A program made the position numbers and the translations under genes. From assembly GCA_028289815.1 (NCBI GenBank), contig JAPYNQ010000028.1, positions 1 to 38,815 on the forward strand: a stretch of 38,815 bases of DNA, written 5' to 3'. The notes beneath the pieces were generated by a model that had not been told where the DNA came from, did not search any database, and was given only the letters and a program-made list of their open reading frames with translations. Of the stretch, positions 26,741 through 37,961 are shown piece after piece; within the stretch, counting starts at the first letter, position 1; each line of letters opens with the position of its first letter. This stretch comes from Gammaproteobacteria bacterium. GTDB taxonomy: Bacteria; Pseudomonadota; Gammaproteobacteria; JAJDYQ01.

Positions 26741-28099
26741 TTATTTTTTTACTGGCCGCTTCCAGCCGACAATGCTTTGCTGTTCGCTTCGCGATAAGGA
26801 TAGCTGTTGCGCCGGCACATCCCTGGTAAGGGTTGACCCTGCACCTGTAGTTGCGCCATCTCCAATTATGATCGGCGCAACCAGCTCATTACCTGAGCCA
26901 ATAAAAACATTATTTCCTATTTTCGTACGATGTTTACGGGCACCGTCATAATTACAGGTTATAGTACCTGCACCAATATTAACGTTACTTCCAATATCAC
27001 TATCACCAATATAGCTCAGATGACTTACTTTGCTACCATCACTAATATTAGAATTTTTAACTTCGACATAATTACCAATACGTACCTGAGATGCCAACTC
27101 AGTTCCCGGCCTCAGTCGGGCATATGGCCCTATGATAGAATCTTTGCCTACAATAGCCGATTCAATAACACAATTAGATTTTATTTCCACTCCTGAACCT
27201 ATTATGCTTTCAGAAATAACTGTATGAGGACCTATGGTTATCCTATCACCAAGAATAACCTTGCCCAGGAAAATACAATTCACATCAATAACAACATCTC
27301 TGCCACAACTTAGTGAACCACGAATATCAATACGGGAAGGATCCAGAATATGGACACCGGCCTCCATTAGTTCATACGCTTTTTGCAATTGATAACAACG
27401 CTCCATATCTGCTAGCTGGCGTCTGGTATTCACACCTGCAATCTCATACTCATCATATACCACAAGACTATTTACAATAATATCCCGGATATGTGCTACG
27501 GAAACACAATCAGTCAGATAAAATTCGCCATGACTATTATTACAATTGACGTGTTTTAATAACATTTTAAGCAATGTTGAATCTGCAAAAAATACACCTG
27601 TATTTATTTCATGGATTTCGCGCTGTTCTTGAGAAGCATCACGTTCTTCAATAATACCTACCAAATGATTATCTTTTCTGATAATGCGACCATAACCAGA
27701 AGGATTCCCGACAACGGCAGATAATATTCCAAATCGATCACTTATTTCTATCAGGTTTTTTAATGTATCTGCAGAAAGTAATGGGACATCACCATATAGA
27801 ATCAGGCTGTTACTATCATCAGGAATTTCTCGCAATGCAATACTGACGGCATGGCCCGTACCATTTTGTATCTCCTGCACAATCCAATTGAGATCATATG
27901 ACTTACAGGCGTCCATTACAGTCGCGCCATCATGTCCGTAAACTACGTGAATTTTGTCCGGCTGCAATTTAGTTGCGGTATCCAGAACATGGTGAAGAAG
28001 GGGTTTGCCGGCCAACTTATGTAAAACCTTGGGCAGGGAAGAGTTCATGCGCGTACCCTGGCCAGCTGCCAGAATGATGATATGCAGACTCCTATTCAT
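26741..28099 (-). CDS. glmU: Bifunctional GlmU: GlcN-1-P acetyltransferase / GlcNAc-1-P uridyltransferase
   Basis: A 452-residue enzyme completing UDP-GlcNAc synthesis. The pyrophosphorylase domain has AAGQGTRM (11-18), Lys24 and YGDVPL (Asp104 region). The left-handed beta-helix half has hexapeptide repeats from about 250 on, His360 (SHLSYIGD) and NYDGARKH with Asn383. The length fits the family (456 in E. coli). The coding sequence is visibly richer in A and T than glmS or the atp genes on either side, especially at 26900-27700. It sits between the SlyD-like gene and glmS. Confidence 0.96.
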   Translation of the reverse strand: MNRSLHIIILAAGQGTRMNSSLPKVLHKLAGKPLLHHVLDTATKLQPDKIHVVYGHDGATVMDACKSYDLNWIVQEIQNGTGHAVSIALREIPDDSNSLILYGDVPLLSADTLKNLIEISDRFGILSAVVGNPSGYGRIIRKDNHLVGIIEERDASQEQREIHEINTGVFFADSTLLKMLLKHVNCNNSHGEFYLTDCVSVAHIRDIIVNSLVVYDEYEIAGVNTRRQLADMERCYQLQKAYELMEAGVHILDPSRIDIRGSLSCGRDVVIDVNCIFLGKVILGDRITIGPHTVISESIIGSGVEIKSNCVIESAIVGKDSIIGPYARLRPGTELASQVRIGNYVEVKNSNISDGSKVSHLSYIGDSDIGSNVNIGAGTITCNYDGARKHRTKIGNNVFIGSGNELVAPIIIGDGATTGAGSTLTRDVPAQQLSLSRSEQQSIVGWKRPVKK

Positions 28100-28122
28100 A
28101 CATAAGGCCCGGCAAACATGAT

Positions 28123-28620
28123 TTAGTGAAGCATACCCCTAGGTAGATCGTCATGCGGACGGCCCTCTCTGATTTCTTCTGTTGTCGCGTCCCGAATAGT
28201 CTTGACGGTCACATGAAACGTGATGGCCTTGCCCGCTAGCGGATGATTACCATCAACAGTAAGCTTGCCATCTTTTATTCGGGTTACCAGAAATGTCCTG
28301 GTCTCACCCGACTCACCGGTCATTTCCACCTGGGCACCAATATGCCTGAACTGCTCGGGAACATTATTAATATTGTCAGTAAAGGTCAGAGATGGATCAT
28401 AAGCCCAGAGGCTTTCTTCTCTACTTAACGGCACACTGATCTGATCACCTTCTGAACAACCTTCAAGCGCCGCCTCGACTTTATCAATAAGCTCGCTGTA
28501 TCCACCATGCACATAGCCGATAGGTATATCGGACTGCTCAACTACCGAATCGCTGGCATCAATCGTGATAAAATAGGTAAAATGAACAGTCTTACCCCTA
28601 CTGATTTTCTGCCCGGACAT
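28123..28620 (-). CDS. FKBP-type peptidyl-prolyl isomerase, SlyD-like
   Basis: A 165-residue protein of the SlyD/FkpB class. The FKBP half reads VHFTYFITIDASDSVV and GYVHGGYSELIDKVEAAL, and the insert-in-flap region ends in the class marker DGNHPLAGKAITF. No signal peptide, so it is cytosolic. The His-rich metal-binding tail of E. coli SlyD is absent, closer to FkpB (SlpA). It starts 11 bases after atpC and ends 23 bases before glmU, so it is part of the atp-glmUS transcription unit. Whether it assists ATP synthase folding is unknown. Confidence 0.85.
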   Translation of the reverse strand: MSGQKISRGKTVHFTYFITIDASDSVVEQSDIPIGYVHGGYSELIDKVEAALEGCSEGDQISVPLSREESLWAYDPSLTFTDNINNVPEQFRHIGAQVEMTGESGETRTFLVTRIKDGKLTVDGNHPLAGKAITFHVTVKTIRDATTEEIREGRPHDDLPRGMLH

Positions 28621-28631
28621 CCGCGGAAAAG

Positions 28632-29057
28632 TCAGCGCCTAGCACGCTTACGCAGTGCCTCAATGGAACGCAACTGTGCTGCCGCCTCGGCAAATTCCTT
28701 TTGCGCCTTTGCGTAATCAATCGCATCAGTCTTATTGTGCATGGCCCTTTCGGCACGCTCTCTGGCTTCCAGAGCAGCTACTTCATCAAGGTCGGAAGCT
28801 CGTGTCGCGGTATCAGCCAGAATAGTTACAACATGGGGCTGTACCTCCAAAATGCCGCCGGAAACGTAAATATGTTGTTCTTCCCTGTCTTGAGTAACAA
28901 CCCGCACTTCGCCAGGCTTCAGGCGTGCCAGCATCGGCGCATGACGAGGCGCTATACCAACCTCACCCATTTCAGCAGGAGCGTAAATCATGGTGGCGGA
29001 ACCGGAAAAAATTTCTGACTCCGAACTCACAATATCAATGTGTGTCGTCATGGCCAT
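28632..29057 (-). CDS. atpC: ATP synthase F1 epsilon subunit
   Basis: A 141-residue subunit of the F1 central stalk that couples rotation and inhibits hydrolysis. An N-terminal beta-sandwich (VSSESEIFSGSATMI, GEVGIAPRHAPMLARLKPG) is followed by a helical C-terminal arm rich in Ala, Arg and Glu. Several starts are close: TTG 29063, ATG 29057 and ATG 29051; ATG 29057 is chosen. It is the last atp gene. Confidence 0.94.
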   Translation of the reverse strand: MAMTTHIDIVSSESEIFSGSATMIYAPAEMGEVGIAPRHAPMLARLKPGEVRVVTQDREEQHIYVSGGILEVQPHVVTILADTATRASDLDEVAALEARERAERAMHNKTDAIDYAKAQKEFAEAAAQLRSIEALRKRARR

Positions 29058-29088
29058 GGTCAATCAGCATGTATAATAAATTTGTATG

Positions 29089-30468
<1,380 letters not shown>

Positions 30469-30513
30469 TCAGGTCCTCTGTTTCAATATTTATTAAATAA
30501 TTTTAACTCCAGC

Positions 30514-31377
30514 CTATACCGCAGCTGCACCACCTACAATTTCAGAAATTTCCTGGGTGATGGAGGCTTGGCGTGCCTTGTTATAAACCAGCTGCAGTTC
30601 GTTAATCAGTTCACCTGCGTTATCGGTTGCAGATTTCATGGCAACCATACGGGCTGACATTTCACAGGCAATATTTTCTACTACAGCCTGATAAACAAGA
30701 GATTCAACATAGCGCATAAATACCTGATCCAGCATAACAGTCGCCTCTGGTTCATAAATATAATCCCAGTACTTATCCAGATCATCATCCTGATCAAACG
30801 CATGCAAGGGAAGCAAGGGTTCGATATTGGGCTCTTGTGTCATGGAATTAACAAAGGAGTTGTAAACCAGAAACAGCTTATCAAGCCGACCTTCTTTATA
30901 GGCATCAAGCATGATCTTGATGGTACCGATTAATTTATGTGCAGAAGGTGTATCACCAAGGCCAGACTGCTGACTGATAACGTTACCGCCGATAGAGGTA
31001 AAAAACCCAATACCCTTTTTACCTATGGCACACAGATCAATGCCGGCACCCCGATCATCCCACTCTTTAAACTCATTTATGGTCTTTTTGAACAGATTGA
31101 CGTTAAGACCACCGCATAAGCCACGATCAGACGTAATTACAACATACCCGACACGCTTGATCTCGCGCTGCTTCAGGAAAGTATGATGATATTCGCTATG
31201 CGCAGAAGCTATGTGCGATGTCACGTTACGAATTTTTTCGGCATAAGGGCGTGCCGCTCGCATACGGTCCTGGGCCTTACGCATCTTGGATGCCGCGACC
31301 ATTTCCATAGCACTAGTGATCTTCTGGGTGTTTTGAACACTTTTGATCTTGGTGCGGATCTCTTTCTCGTTTGCCAT
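30514..31377 (-). CDS. atpG: ATP synthase F1 gamma subunit
   Basis: A 287-residue rotor shaft subunit, the same length as E. coli AtpG. The N-terminal coiled coil [20 protein letters not shown] and its partner at the C-terminus ([19 protein letters not shown]) are intact, as is the [10 protein letters not shown] block. The ATG at 31377 matches the family start; 11 extra in-frame codons upstream are not expected to be used. Confidence 0.97.
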   Translation of the reverse strand: MANEKEIRTKIKSVQNTQKITSAMEMVAASKMRKAQDRMRAARPYAEKIRNVTSHIASAHSEYHHTFLKQREIKRVGYVVITSDRGLCGGLNVNLFKKTINEFKEWDDRGAGIDLCAIGKKGIGFFTSIGGNVISQQSGLGDTPSAHKLIGTIKIMLDAYKEGRLDKLFLVYNSFVNSMTQEPNIEPLLPLHAFDQDDDLDKYWDYIYEPEATVMLDQVFMRYVESLVYQAVVENIACEMSARMVAMKSATDNAGELINELQLVYNKARQASITQEISEIVGGAAAV

Positions 31378-31403
31378 GTCAATCCAGTAAATTAAATCGC
31401 TGA

Positions 31404-32945
31404 CTACCACGTATGGTTGGCAACAAAATCATCAAGTGCCGCCTTGAAACCATCGGCAAACTCATCGTTCCAGTCACCTGACTCGGCAATACGTTTCATC
31501 AGGTCGCCGTGTGACTGATTCATGTAAGAAATGAGAGCCGATTCAAAAGCGCCCACTTTATTTAACTCAACATCATCAAGATAACCTTCGTTTACGGCGT
31601 AAAGAGAAACCGCCATTTCAGAAATATTCATGGGAGAGTACTGCGGCTGTTTCATCAACTCGGTTACACGCTGACCACGCTCCAGCTGCTTACGGGTGGC
31701 ATCATCAAGGTCAGAAGCAAACTGCGCGAAAGCTGCCAGCTCACGATACTGGGCCAGTGCGAGACGAACACCACCGCCCAGCTTTTTAATAACGACTGTC
31801 TGCGCCGCACCACCCACGCGAGACACGGACAGGCCGGCATTAATCGCCGGACGCACGTTCGCATTGAACAAATCAGATTCCAGAAAGATCTGACCGTCAG
31901 TAATAGAGATAACATTAGTAGGCACAAACGCAGAGACATCGCCGGCTTGCGTCTCAATGATGGGCAAAGCCGTTAAGGAACCTGTCTGACCCCTAACCTT
32001 GCCGTCGGTAATTTTCTCAACATATTCGGCGTTAATACGTGCGGCGCGCTCCAGCAGGCGCGAATGCAGATAAAAAACATCACCAGGATAAGCCTCCCGG
32101 CCCGGCGGGCGGCGTAACAGCAACGACACCTGACGATAGGCCCATGCCTGCTTGGTCAGGTCGTCATAGATAATCAATGCGTCTTCGCCCCGGTCACGGA
32201 AGTACTCGCCCATGGAACATCCGGCATAGGGAGCAATAAACTGCAATGCAGCAGATTCAGCCGCAGTCGCCGCCACCACGATCGTGTGGTCCATTGCGCC
32301 ATGTTCCTCCAGTTTGCGAACGACACCGGCAACACTGGAGTTCTTCTGACCAATCGCGACATAGATACATTTAACGCCGGTGCCTCTCTGGTTGATAATG
32401 GTATCAATCGCAATGGCGGTCTTACCCGTTTGGCGATCACCAATGATCAGTTCACGCTGACCACGACCAATCGGCACCATAGAGTCAATCGCTTTCAAGC
32501 CAGTCTGCACAGGCCGGGAGACTGACTGGCGGGCTATGACACCCGGCGCAACCTTTTCAACCGGCTCATGGCGAGCTGCCTCAACAGGACCTTTGCCATC
32601 AATAGGATTCCCCAGTGAGTCCACAACCCGACCCAGCAAACCTTCGCCGACAGGCACTTCCATAATACGGCCCGTACACTTTACCGTGCCACCCTCGGAA
32701 ATTTTACCGTAGTCACCGAGTATCACCACGCCAACTGAGTCACGTTCAAGGTTGAGAGCCATCCCCATGATGCCCTCACCGAAGCTGACCATCTCACCCT
32801 GCATAACATCAGACAGGCCGTGAATACGTGCGATACCGTCGGTCAGGCTAACGACCGTACCCTCGGTCTTGGCTTCGGTCGGCATCTCAAAATTTTCAAT
32901 TTTCTTCTGAATCAGGTCAGAAATCTCTGTTGCACTGAGTCGCAT
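31404..32945 (-). CDS. atpA: ATP synthase F1 alpha subunit
   Basis: A 513-residue non-catalytic nucleotide-binding subunit, the same length as in E. coli. P-loop GDRQTGKT at 169-176, the arginine-finger region and the N-terminal [19 protein letters not shown] helix that binds delta are visible. It lies between atpH and atpG at usual spacing. Confidence 0.98.
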   Translation of the reverse strand: MRLSATEISDLIQKKIENFEMPTEAKTEGTVVSLTDGIARIHGLSDVMQGEMVSFGEGIMGMALNLERDSVGVVILGDYGKISEGGTVKCTGRIMEVPVGEGLLGRVVDSLGNPIDGKGPVEAARHEPVEKVAPGVIARQSVSRPVQTGLKAIDSMVPIGRGQRELIIGDRQTGKTAIAIDTIINQRGTGVKCIYVAIGQKNSSVAGVVRKLEEHGAMDHTIVVAATAAESAALQFIAPYAGCSMGEYFRDRGEDALIIYDDLTKQAWAYRQVSLLLRRPPGREAYPGDVFYLHSRLLERAARINAEYVEKITDGKVRGQTGSLTALPIIETQAGDVSAFVPTNVISITDGQIFLESDLFNANVRPAINAGLSVSRVGGAAQTVVIKKLGGGVRLALAQYRELAAFAQFASDLDDATRKQLERGQRVTELMKQPQYSPMNISEMAVSLYAVNEGYLDDVELNKVGAFESALISYMNQSHGDLMKRIAESGDWNDEFADGFKAALDDFVANHTW

Positions 32946-32982
32946 GGCTAAAAGCCCTCTTCAAATCTAATGTACGTAGTTC

Positions 32983-33519
32983 TCATGTCCGCAGGTCGGC
33001 AGCCAGCGCCTCTACCTGGCCCCGTACCGAAGCATCAATCACCATGTCACCGATACGAATAATCACCCCGCCCAGCAGGGCTTTGTCAATTTTTGTAGTG
33101 AAGGTAACTTCACGGTACAGACGCCTGCGCATTGCCGCAGCAATTGCTTGTTCAAATTCGGTATTAACCGGATAGGCCGCTGTCAGGCTGGCATGAATCG
33201 CCCCACCCGATTCAACCCGAAGCTCCTTATAGACATCATTCACCTCCGGCATAAGCGACAGCTTGCCGTTTTCCACCAACAATCGGACAAAGGCTCCGGC
33301 AATATCATTAATACGATCACCGCAGACTTGCAGCATGAGAGCGGACAATGTGTCTGTATCCACACGCGGGTCACTGACTATGGCAGACATAGCATCATCG
33401 CTGACCACGCTTGCCATAAACTCCAGCATTTCAGACCAAAGCACCTGTTCACCTTGGTCCTCCGCGTGTTTCCAAGCGGCGGCGGCATATGGGCGAGCCA
33501 CGGTTTTTGCTTCAGACAT
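32983..33519 (-). CDS. atpH: ATP synthase F1 delta subunit
   Basis: A 178-residue stator subunit connecting F1 alpha to the b subunits. The N-terminal helical domain (VARPYAAAAWKHAEDQG) and the C-terminal DKALLGGVIIRIGDMVIDASV block are typical. It begins 14 bases after atpF. Confidence 0.95.
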   Translation of the reverse strand: MSEAKTVARPYAAAAWKHAEDQGEQVLWSEMLEFMASVVSDDAMSAIVSDPRVDTDTLSALMLQVCGDRINDIAGAFVRLLVENGKLSLMPEVNDVYKELRVESGGAIHASLTAAYPVNTEFEQAIAAAMRRRLYREVTFTTKIDKALLGGVIIRIGDMVIDASVRGQVEALAADLRT

Positions 33520-33533
33520 GTCGTACCATCCGG

Positions 33534-34004
33534 TTACAGGCTGGCACTCAGTTTTTCAAGCGTTGCGTTGTGATCTTCCACATCCACCTCACGCTCCAGA
33601 ATTTTACTGGAAGCCGTCAGCACCAGGTCAATCACCTTGCCGCGCAATTCTTCACGAGCACGGTTTGCTTCCTGTTCCACCTCGGCGTGCGCCGCCGCAA
33701 TAATGCGAGACGCCTCTTCCCTGGCATCATCTTTGGCCCGATCAACAATTTCCACATGGCGCCTTTCCGCCTGCGCGATGATAGTACGTGCCTGCTCCTT
33801 TGCCTCCTGGAGTGTTTCAACGGCCTTCGACTGCGCGAACTGCTGTTCTTTCACGCCACGCTCAGCGGCTGCCAGACCATCAGCGATTTTCTGCTTACGA
33901 TCTTCCAGTGCCTGCATAATCGGAGGCCAGACAAATTTCATACAAAACCAGACAAAAACCGCAAAAGTAATGGACTGGCCTATTAGCGTCAGATTGATAT
34001 TCAT
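33534..34004 (-). CDS. atpF: ATP synthase Fo b subunit
   Basis: A 156-residue peripheral stalk protein, the E. coli length. One N-terminal membrane helix (about 4-27, ending [15 protein letters not shown]) is followed by a long charged coiled coil to the C-terminus. Confidence 0.96.
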   Translation of the reverse strand: MNINLTLIGQSITFAVFVWFCMKFVWPPIMQALEDRKQKIADGLAAAERGVKEQQFAQSKAVETLQEAKEQARTIIAQAERRHVEIVDRAKDDAREEASRIIAAAHAEVEQEANRAREELRGKVIDLVLTASSKILEREVDVEDHNATLEKLSASL

Positions 34005-34042
34005 GATAAACCTGTCTGTCTGTGCAAATAGTCGTCGGCGGA

Positions 34043-34282
<240 letters not shown>

Positions 34283-34308
34283 TTAAAAATCGTAAATAAT
34301 CAAAATAA

Positions 34309-35635
<1,327 letters not shown>

Positions 35636-36110
35636 TCCTCGCTGCCTCCCGCTTCTGGCAGCCGGCCCTCAAGCGGACGCAGTATAAAGGGGTACCATAG
35701 CACGGATCAACATTATATCCTGGTTCAGTGCCTATGATGATGCCCGGCGCGATAAATCAAGCCAACATTCTGCGATCATTACGCAAAGCAAAAGCCTGAC
35801 CAGGGCATGTTAGCACTACCGCAGCGTCTCGACCATGAGCACAAAGACGATGAACCCGAGGAAAATGACATCAAGTTTCTCGAATTCTGTAGACCATGCG
35901 AATCCCGCATCAGTAATACGACATGGAGCCATAAATATTTGCGTCCGACCATAAATAAAATCTATTGGAAGAACTGTCGGCCTTGTTATAGCCTCAGTTC
36001 GTATCCGCCTCCTGTGCCTTACGCTGCGTTCCCCGGGATCCTGAATGCAGCCGACCCCTGGAGGCTTTTTTGTTTCCCGGAGATCTTATTTCAAGGGAGA
36101 GTGCAGAGCG
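35636..36110. other. Non-coding region between atpI and the NYN remnant
   Basis: About 475 bases holding the atp promoter at its left end. A minus-strand frame ending at 35816 encodes a hydrophobic stretch (LDVIFLGFIVFVLMVETL) with a possible ATG at 35932, 38 codons, but no Shine-Dalgarno sequence; I list it only as a possible small membrane peptide or remnant. A weak AGCC/GGCT hairpin followed by TTTTTT lies near 36049-36072 on the plus strand. Confidence 0.4.
35681..35710 (-). promoter_or_regulatory. Candidate sigma-70 promoter of the atp operon
   Basis: On the minus strand TTGATC (-35, 35705-35710) and TATACT (-10, 35681-35686) are separated by 18 bases, with the atpI start 46 bases downstream of the -10. 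This is the best match found in the region ahead of the operon. A nearby TATAAT at 35715-35720 lacks a partner. Confidence 0.5.
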
Positions 36111-36664
36111 ACGAAAGTAGCTATCCTTATAGATGGTGCTTATCTGTTAAAGCGCCTGCCGTCTTTGTCTAAAAAATATCGTCAAGAGAAACCGGCCATC
36201 GTTGCGGACGCTATCAGAAAAATTACCATTGAGCACCTGAGACACCAAAGCAAGTCTATAGGTACATTTGAGCCCCCGAAACATGAAAATGAACCCATAA
36301 TTGCATCAAATCCGATGTCACTGCTCTACAGAAAAAGTTACTGAGCAAAGAAATCAACGTTGACGAACTGACCGACGAGCATTTCACTCTCGACCTTAAG
36401 CAAAAGGCTGTGGATATGCGTATCGGTATAGACATTACATCCATCGTACTGAAACGGCAGGCCAGCGTCATCATCCTCATATCCGGGGATGCTGACTTTG
36501 TACCAGCAGCGAAACTTGCTCGTCGTGAAGGTGCCCGGGTGATTCTTGATCCGCTGTGGCGAAAAGTTTCTCATGACCTGTACGAGCATATTGACGGTGT
36601 GCATAGCGGTTTCCCAAAACCAGGAACAGACGGCGCAGACAAGCAAAGTACAGATCAGCTTTAA
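36111..36664 (+). pseudogene. Degraded NYN-domain (PIN-like nuclease) gene
   Basis: The front part (frame from 36111) reads KVAILIDGAYLLKRLPSL, the first NYN strand with the catalytic Asp, and stops at 36344. The back part, in another frame open from about 36293, reads LLSKEINVDELTDEHF, QKAVDMRIGIDI, LISGDADFVPAAKLARREG and LYEHIDGV, the second half of the same domain. Compared with family memory, roughly 50-60 residues between them are missing. The expected ATG is ACG (36111-36113) behind AAGGGAG. Start loss, internal deletion and frameshift together make a functional RNase-like protein improbable. Confidence 0.65.
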
Positions 36665-36747
36665 TTCTCTTCTTAATCCGAGCTATCGGATATGGTCCAA
36701 TATACCCTGCAGTTCATCAAGTGAATTAAAGCTGATCTGTACTTTGC
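36643..36747. repeat. Perfect 25-bp inverted repeat across the NYN/parB ends
   Basis: Bases 36643-36667 are the exact reverse complement of 36723-36747, with a 55-base spacer. One arm is the last codons and stop of the NYN remnant; the other codes KVQISFNSL near the C-terminus of ParB. The match ends abruptly on both sides. It can fold as a long hairpin on either strand. Confidence 0.9.
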
Positions 36748-37552
36748 CTTTACCGGCGTTATTCGCTGAAATCGCCACTTTTGCGGCCAACCGTTCAGAC
36801 AGATGATGCTCCAGTCGCAAGACATCCGGGTCTTTTTTCGGGCCGGCGGCATGTTTGTTTTTATCCGTACCTTTTTGCAGCGATTTACTCAGCTCTTCGG
36901 CCTGACGTACGGACAGCCCCCGGTTCACTATCGTTCTGGCCACATGTAACTGTGCCTCCGCCGCCAGCGGCAGTATGGCCCTGGCGTGCCCCATCTCCAG
37001 CTCGCCCGATTCCAGCCAGGGTTTTACCGCAGGGGTGATATCGAGCAGTCTGAGCAGATTACTCACCGCCGAGCGGGAACGGCCGACGGCGTCCCCTGCC
37101 TGCTGATGCGACATCTCAAATTCATCAATCAGGCGCCTGAGGGCATTGGCCTGCTCCAGCGGATTAAGGTTTTCGCGCTGAATATTCTCAATGAGTGCCA
37201 TAGCAATGGCCGCCCCATCCGACACATCGCGCACCACGGCGGGTATTTCCTGCAAGCCGGCCAACTGCACAGCCCGCCAGCGACGTTCACCGGCGATAAT
37301 TTCATAGCGGTCCTTACCGACAGGCCGCACCACAACAGGCTGGACCACACCCTGTGCCTTGATGGATTCGGCCAGATCGGTCAGCGTTTCCTCACGCATA
37401 TCGACACGCGGCTGATAACGACCACGTTGCAGAAACTCGACCGGAATGATTTTCAGGTTATTGCCGGTTGTCCCCGGTCCCGTACCCTCATCACCCGGGC
37501 TGCCGGATAACAGGGCATCCAGTCCCCGGCCCAGACCTCTCTTTTTTACCAT
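36683..37552 (-). CDS. parB: Chromosome partitioning protein ParB
   Basis: A 289-residue CTP-dependent DNA-binding protein that loads on parS sites near the origin. The family N-terminus MVKKRGLGRGLDALL, box II GERRWRA (88-94), the helix-turn-helix around MSHQQAGDAVGRSRSAVSNLL (about 128-155) and the C-terminal dimer domain (KVQISFNSLDELQGIL) are present. ATG 37552 has AGGAAA upstream; the longer in-frame start is rejected. Usually parA precedes parB; here ankyrin genes lie upstream instead. No parS was found by eye in the window. Confidence 0.95.
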   Translation of the reverse strand: MVKKRGLGRGLDALLSGSPGDEGTGPGTTGNNLKIIPVEFLQRGRYQPRVDMREETLTDLAESIKAQGVVQPVVVRPVGKDRYEIIAGERRWRAVQLAGLQEIPAVVRDVSDGAAIAMALIENIQRENLNPLEQANALRRLIDEFEMSHQQAGDAVGRSRSAVSNLLRLLDITPAVKPWLESGELEMGHARAILPLAAEAQLHVARTIVNRGLSVRQAEELSKSLQKGTDKNKHAAGPKKDPDVLRLEHHLSERLAAKVAISANNAGKGKVQISFNSLDELQGILDHIR

Positions 37553-37631
37553 CCGAATTTCCTGTGATTGTGCGTCATGTGCGGGGGACCTCAGCACACC
37601 TCTTCAAGTGACCAGCGAATATCATTATCCC

Positions 37632-37961
37632 TTATATTATATGTTCATTCTCTGCTGCAAGGTCAGCGGGAAGTTTACCATCGTTGGACTTGAACCCGGG
37701 GTCGGCACCTGCCCGGACAAGAACCCGAATAACCTCAGGACTGCTGTTATAGGTCGCTGCCCAATGCAGAAGAGTAAACCCCTTTGCATCACGCATATCA
37801 ACATCCGCACCATCGGTCAGTAATCGCTCTATCTGTACGGATGTCGCGATACGCCACCAGTCTTCCGATGCGGGTAATTCCCGGTTACAGCCGGATCCGG
37901 ATAACGCTGCGCAGCCGCCAGCGGACCTTGCTGTCCTTGATGGCTTCGTTTGTTGCAGCAT
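37632..37961 (-). CDS. Small ankyrin-repeat protein, possibly a truncated lipoprotein
   Basis: The frame from ATG 37961 gives 109 residues. It contains ALSGSGCNRELP, which looks like a lipobox, then WWRIATSVQIERLLTDGADV and an ankyrin repeat (GFTLLHWAATYNSSPEVIRVL) and ends with LPADLAAENEHII. The WWRIAT/GADV layout is the usual N-terminal part of exported ankyrin proteins of this style, and the tail is the usual C-terminus. The hydrophobic signal core before the Cys is too short, and the front overlaps the end of the larger ankyrin gene by 77 bases in another frame. Either a fusion by recombination between repeats or a broken second gene. Confidence 0.45.
   Translation of the reverse strand: MLQQTKPSRTARSAGGCAALSGSGCNRELPASEDWWRIATSVQIERLLTDGADVDMRDAKGFTLLHWAATYNSSPEVIRVLVRAGADPGFKSNDGKLPADLAAENEHII

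Noticed and set aside
35807-36172. A 121-residue plus-strand frame upstream of the NYN remnant
   Set aside because: No recognisable domain, no Shine-Dalgarno sequence, overlaps the start of the clearer NYN frame, and composition looks random.
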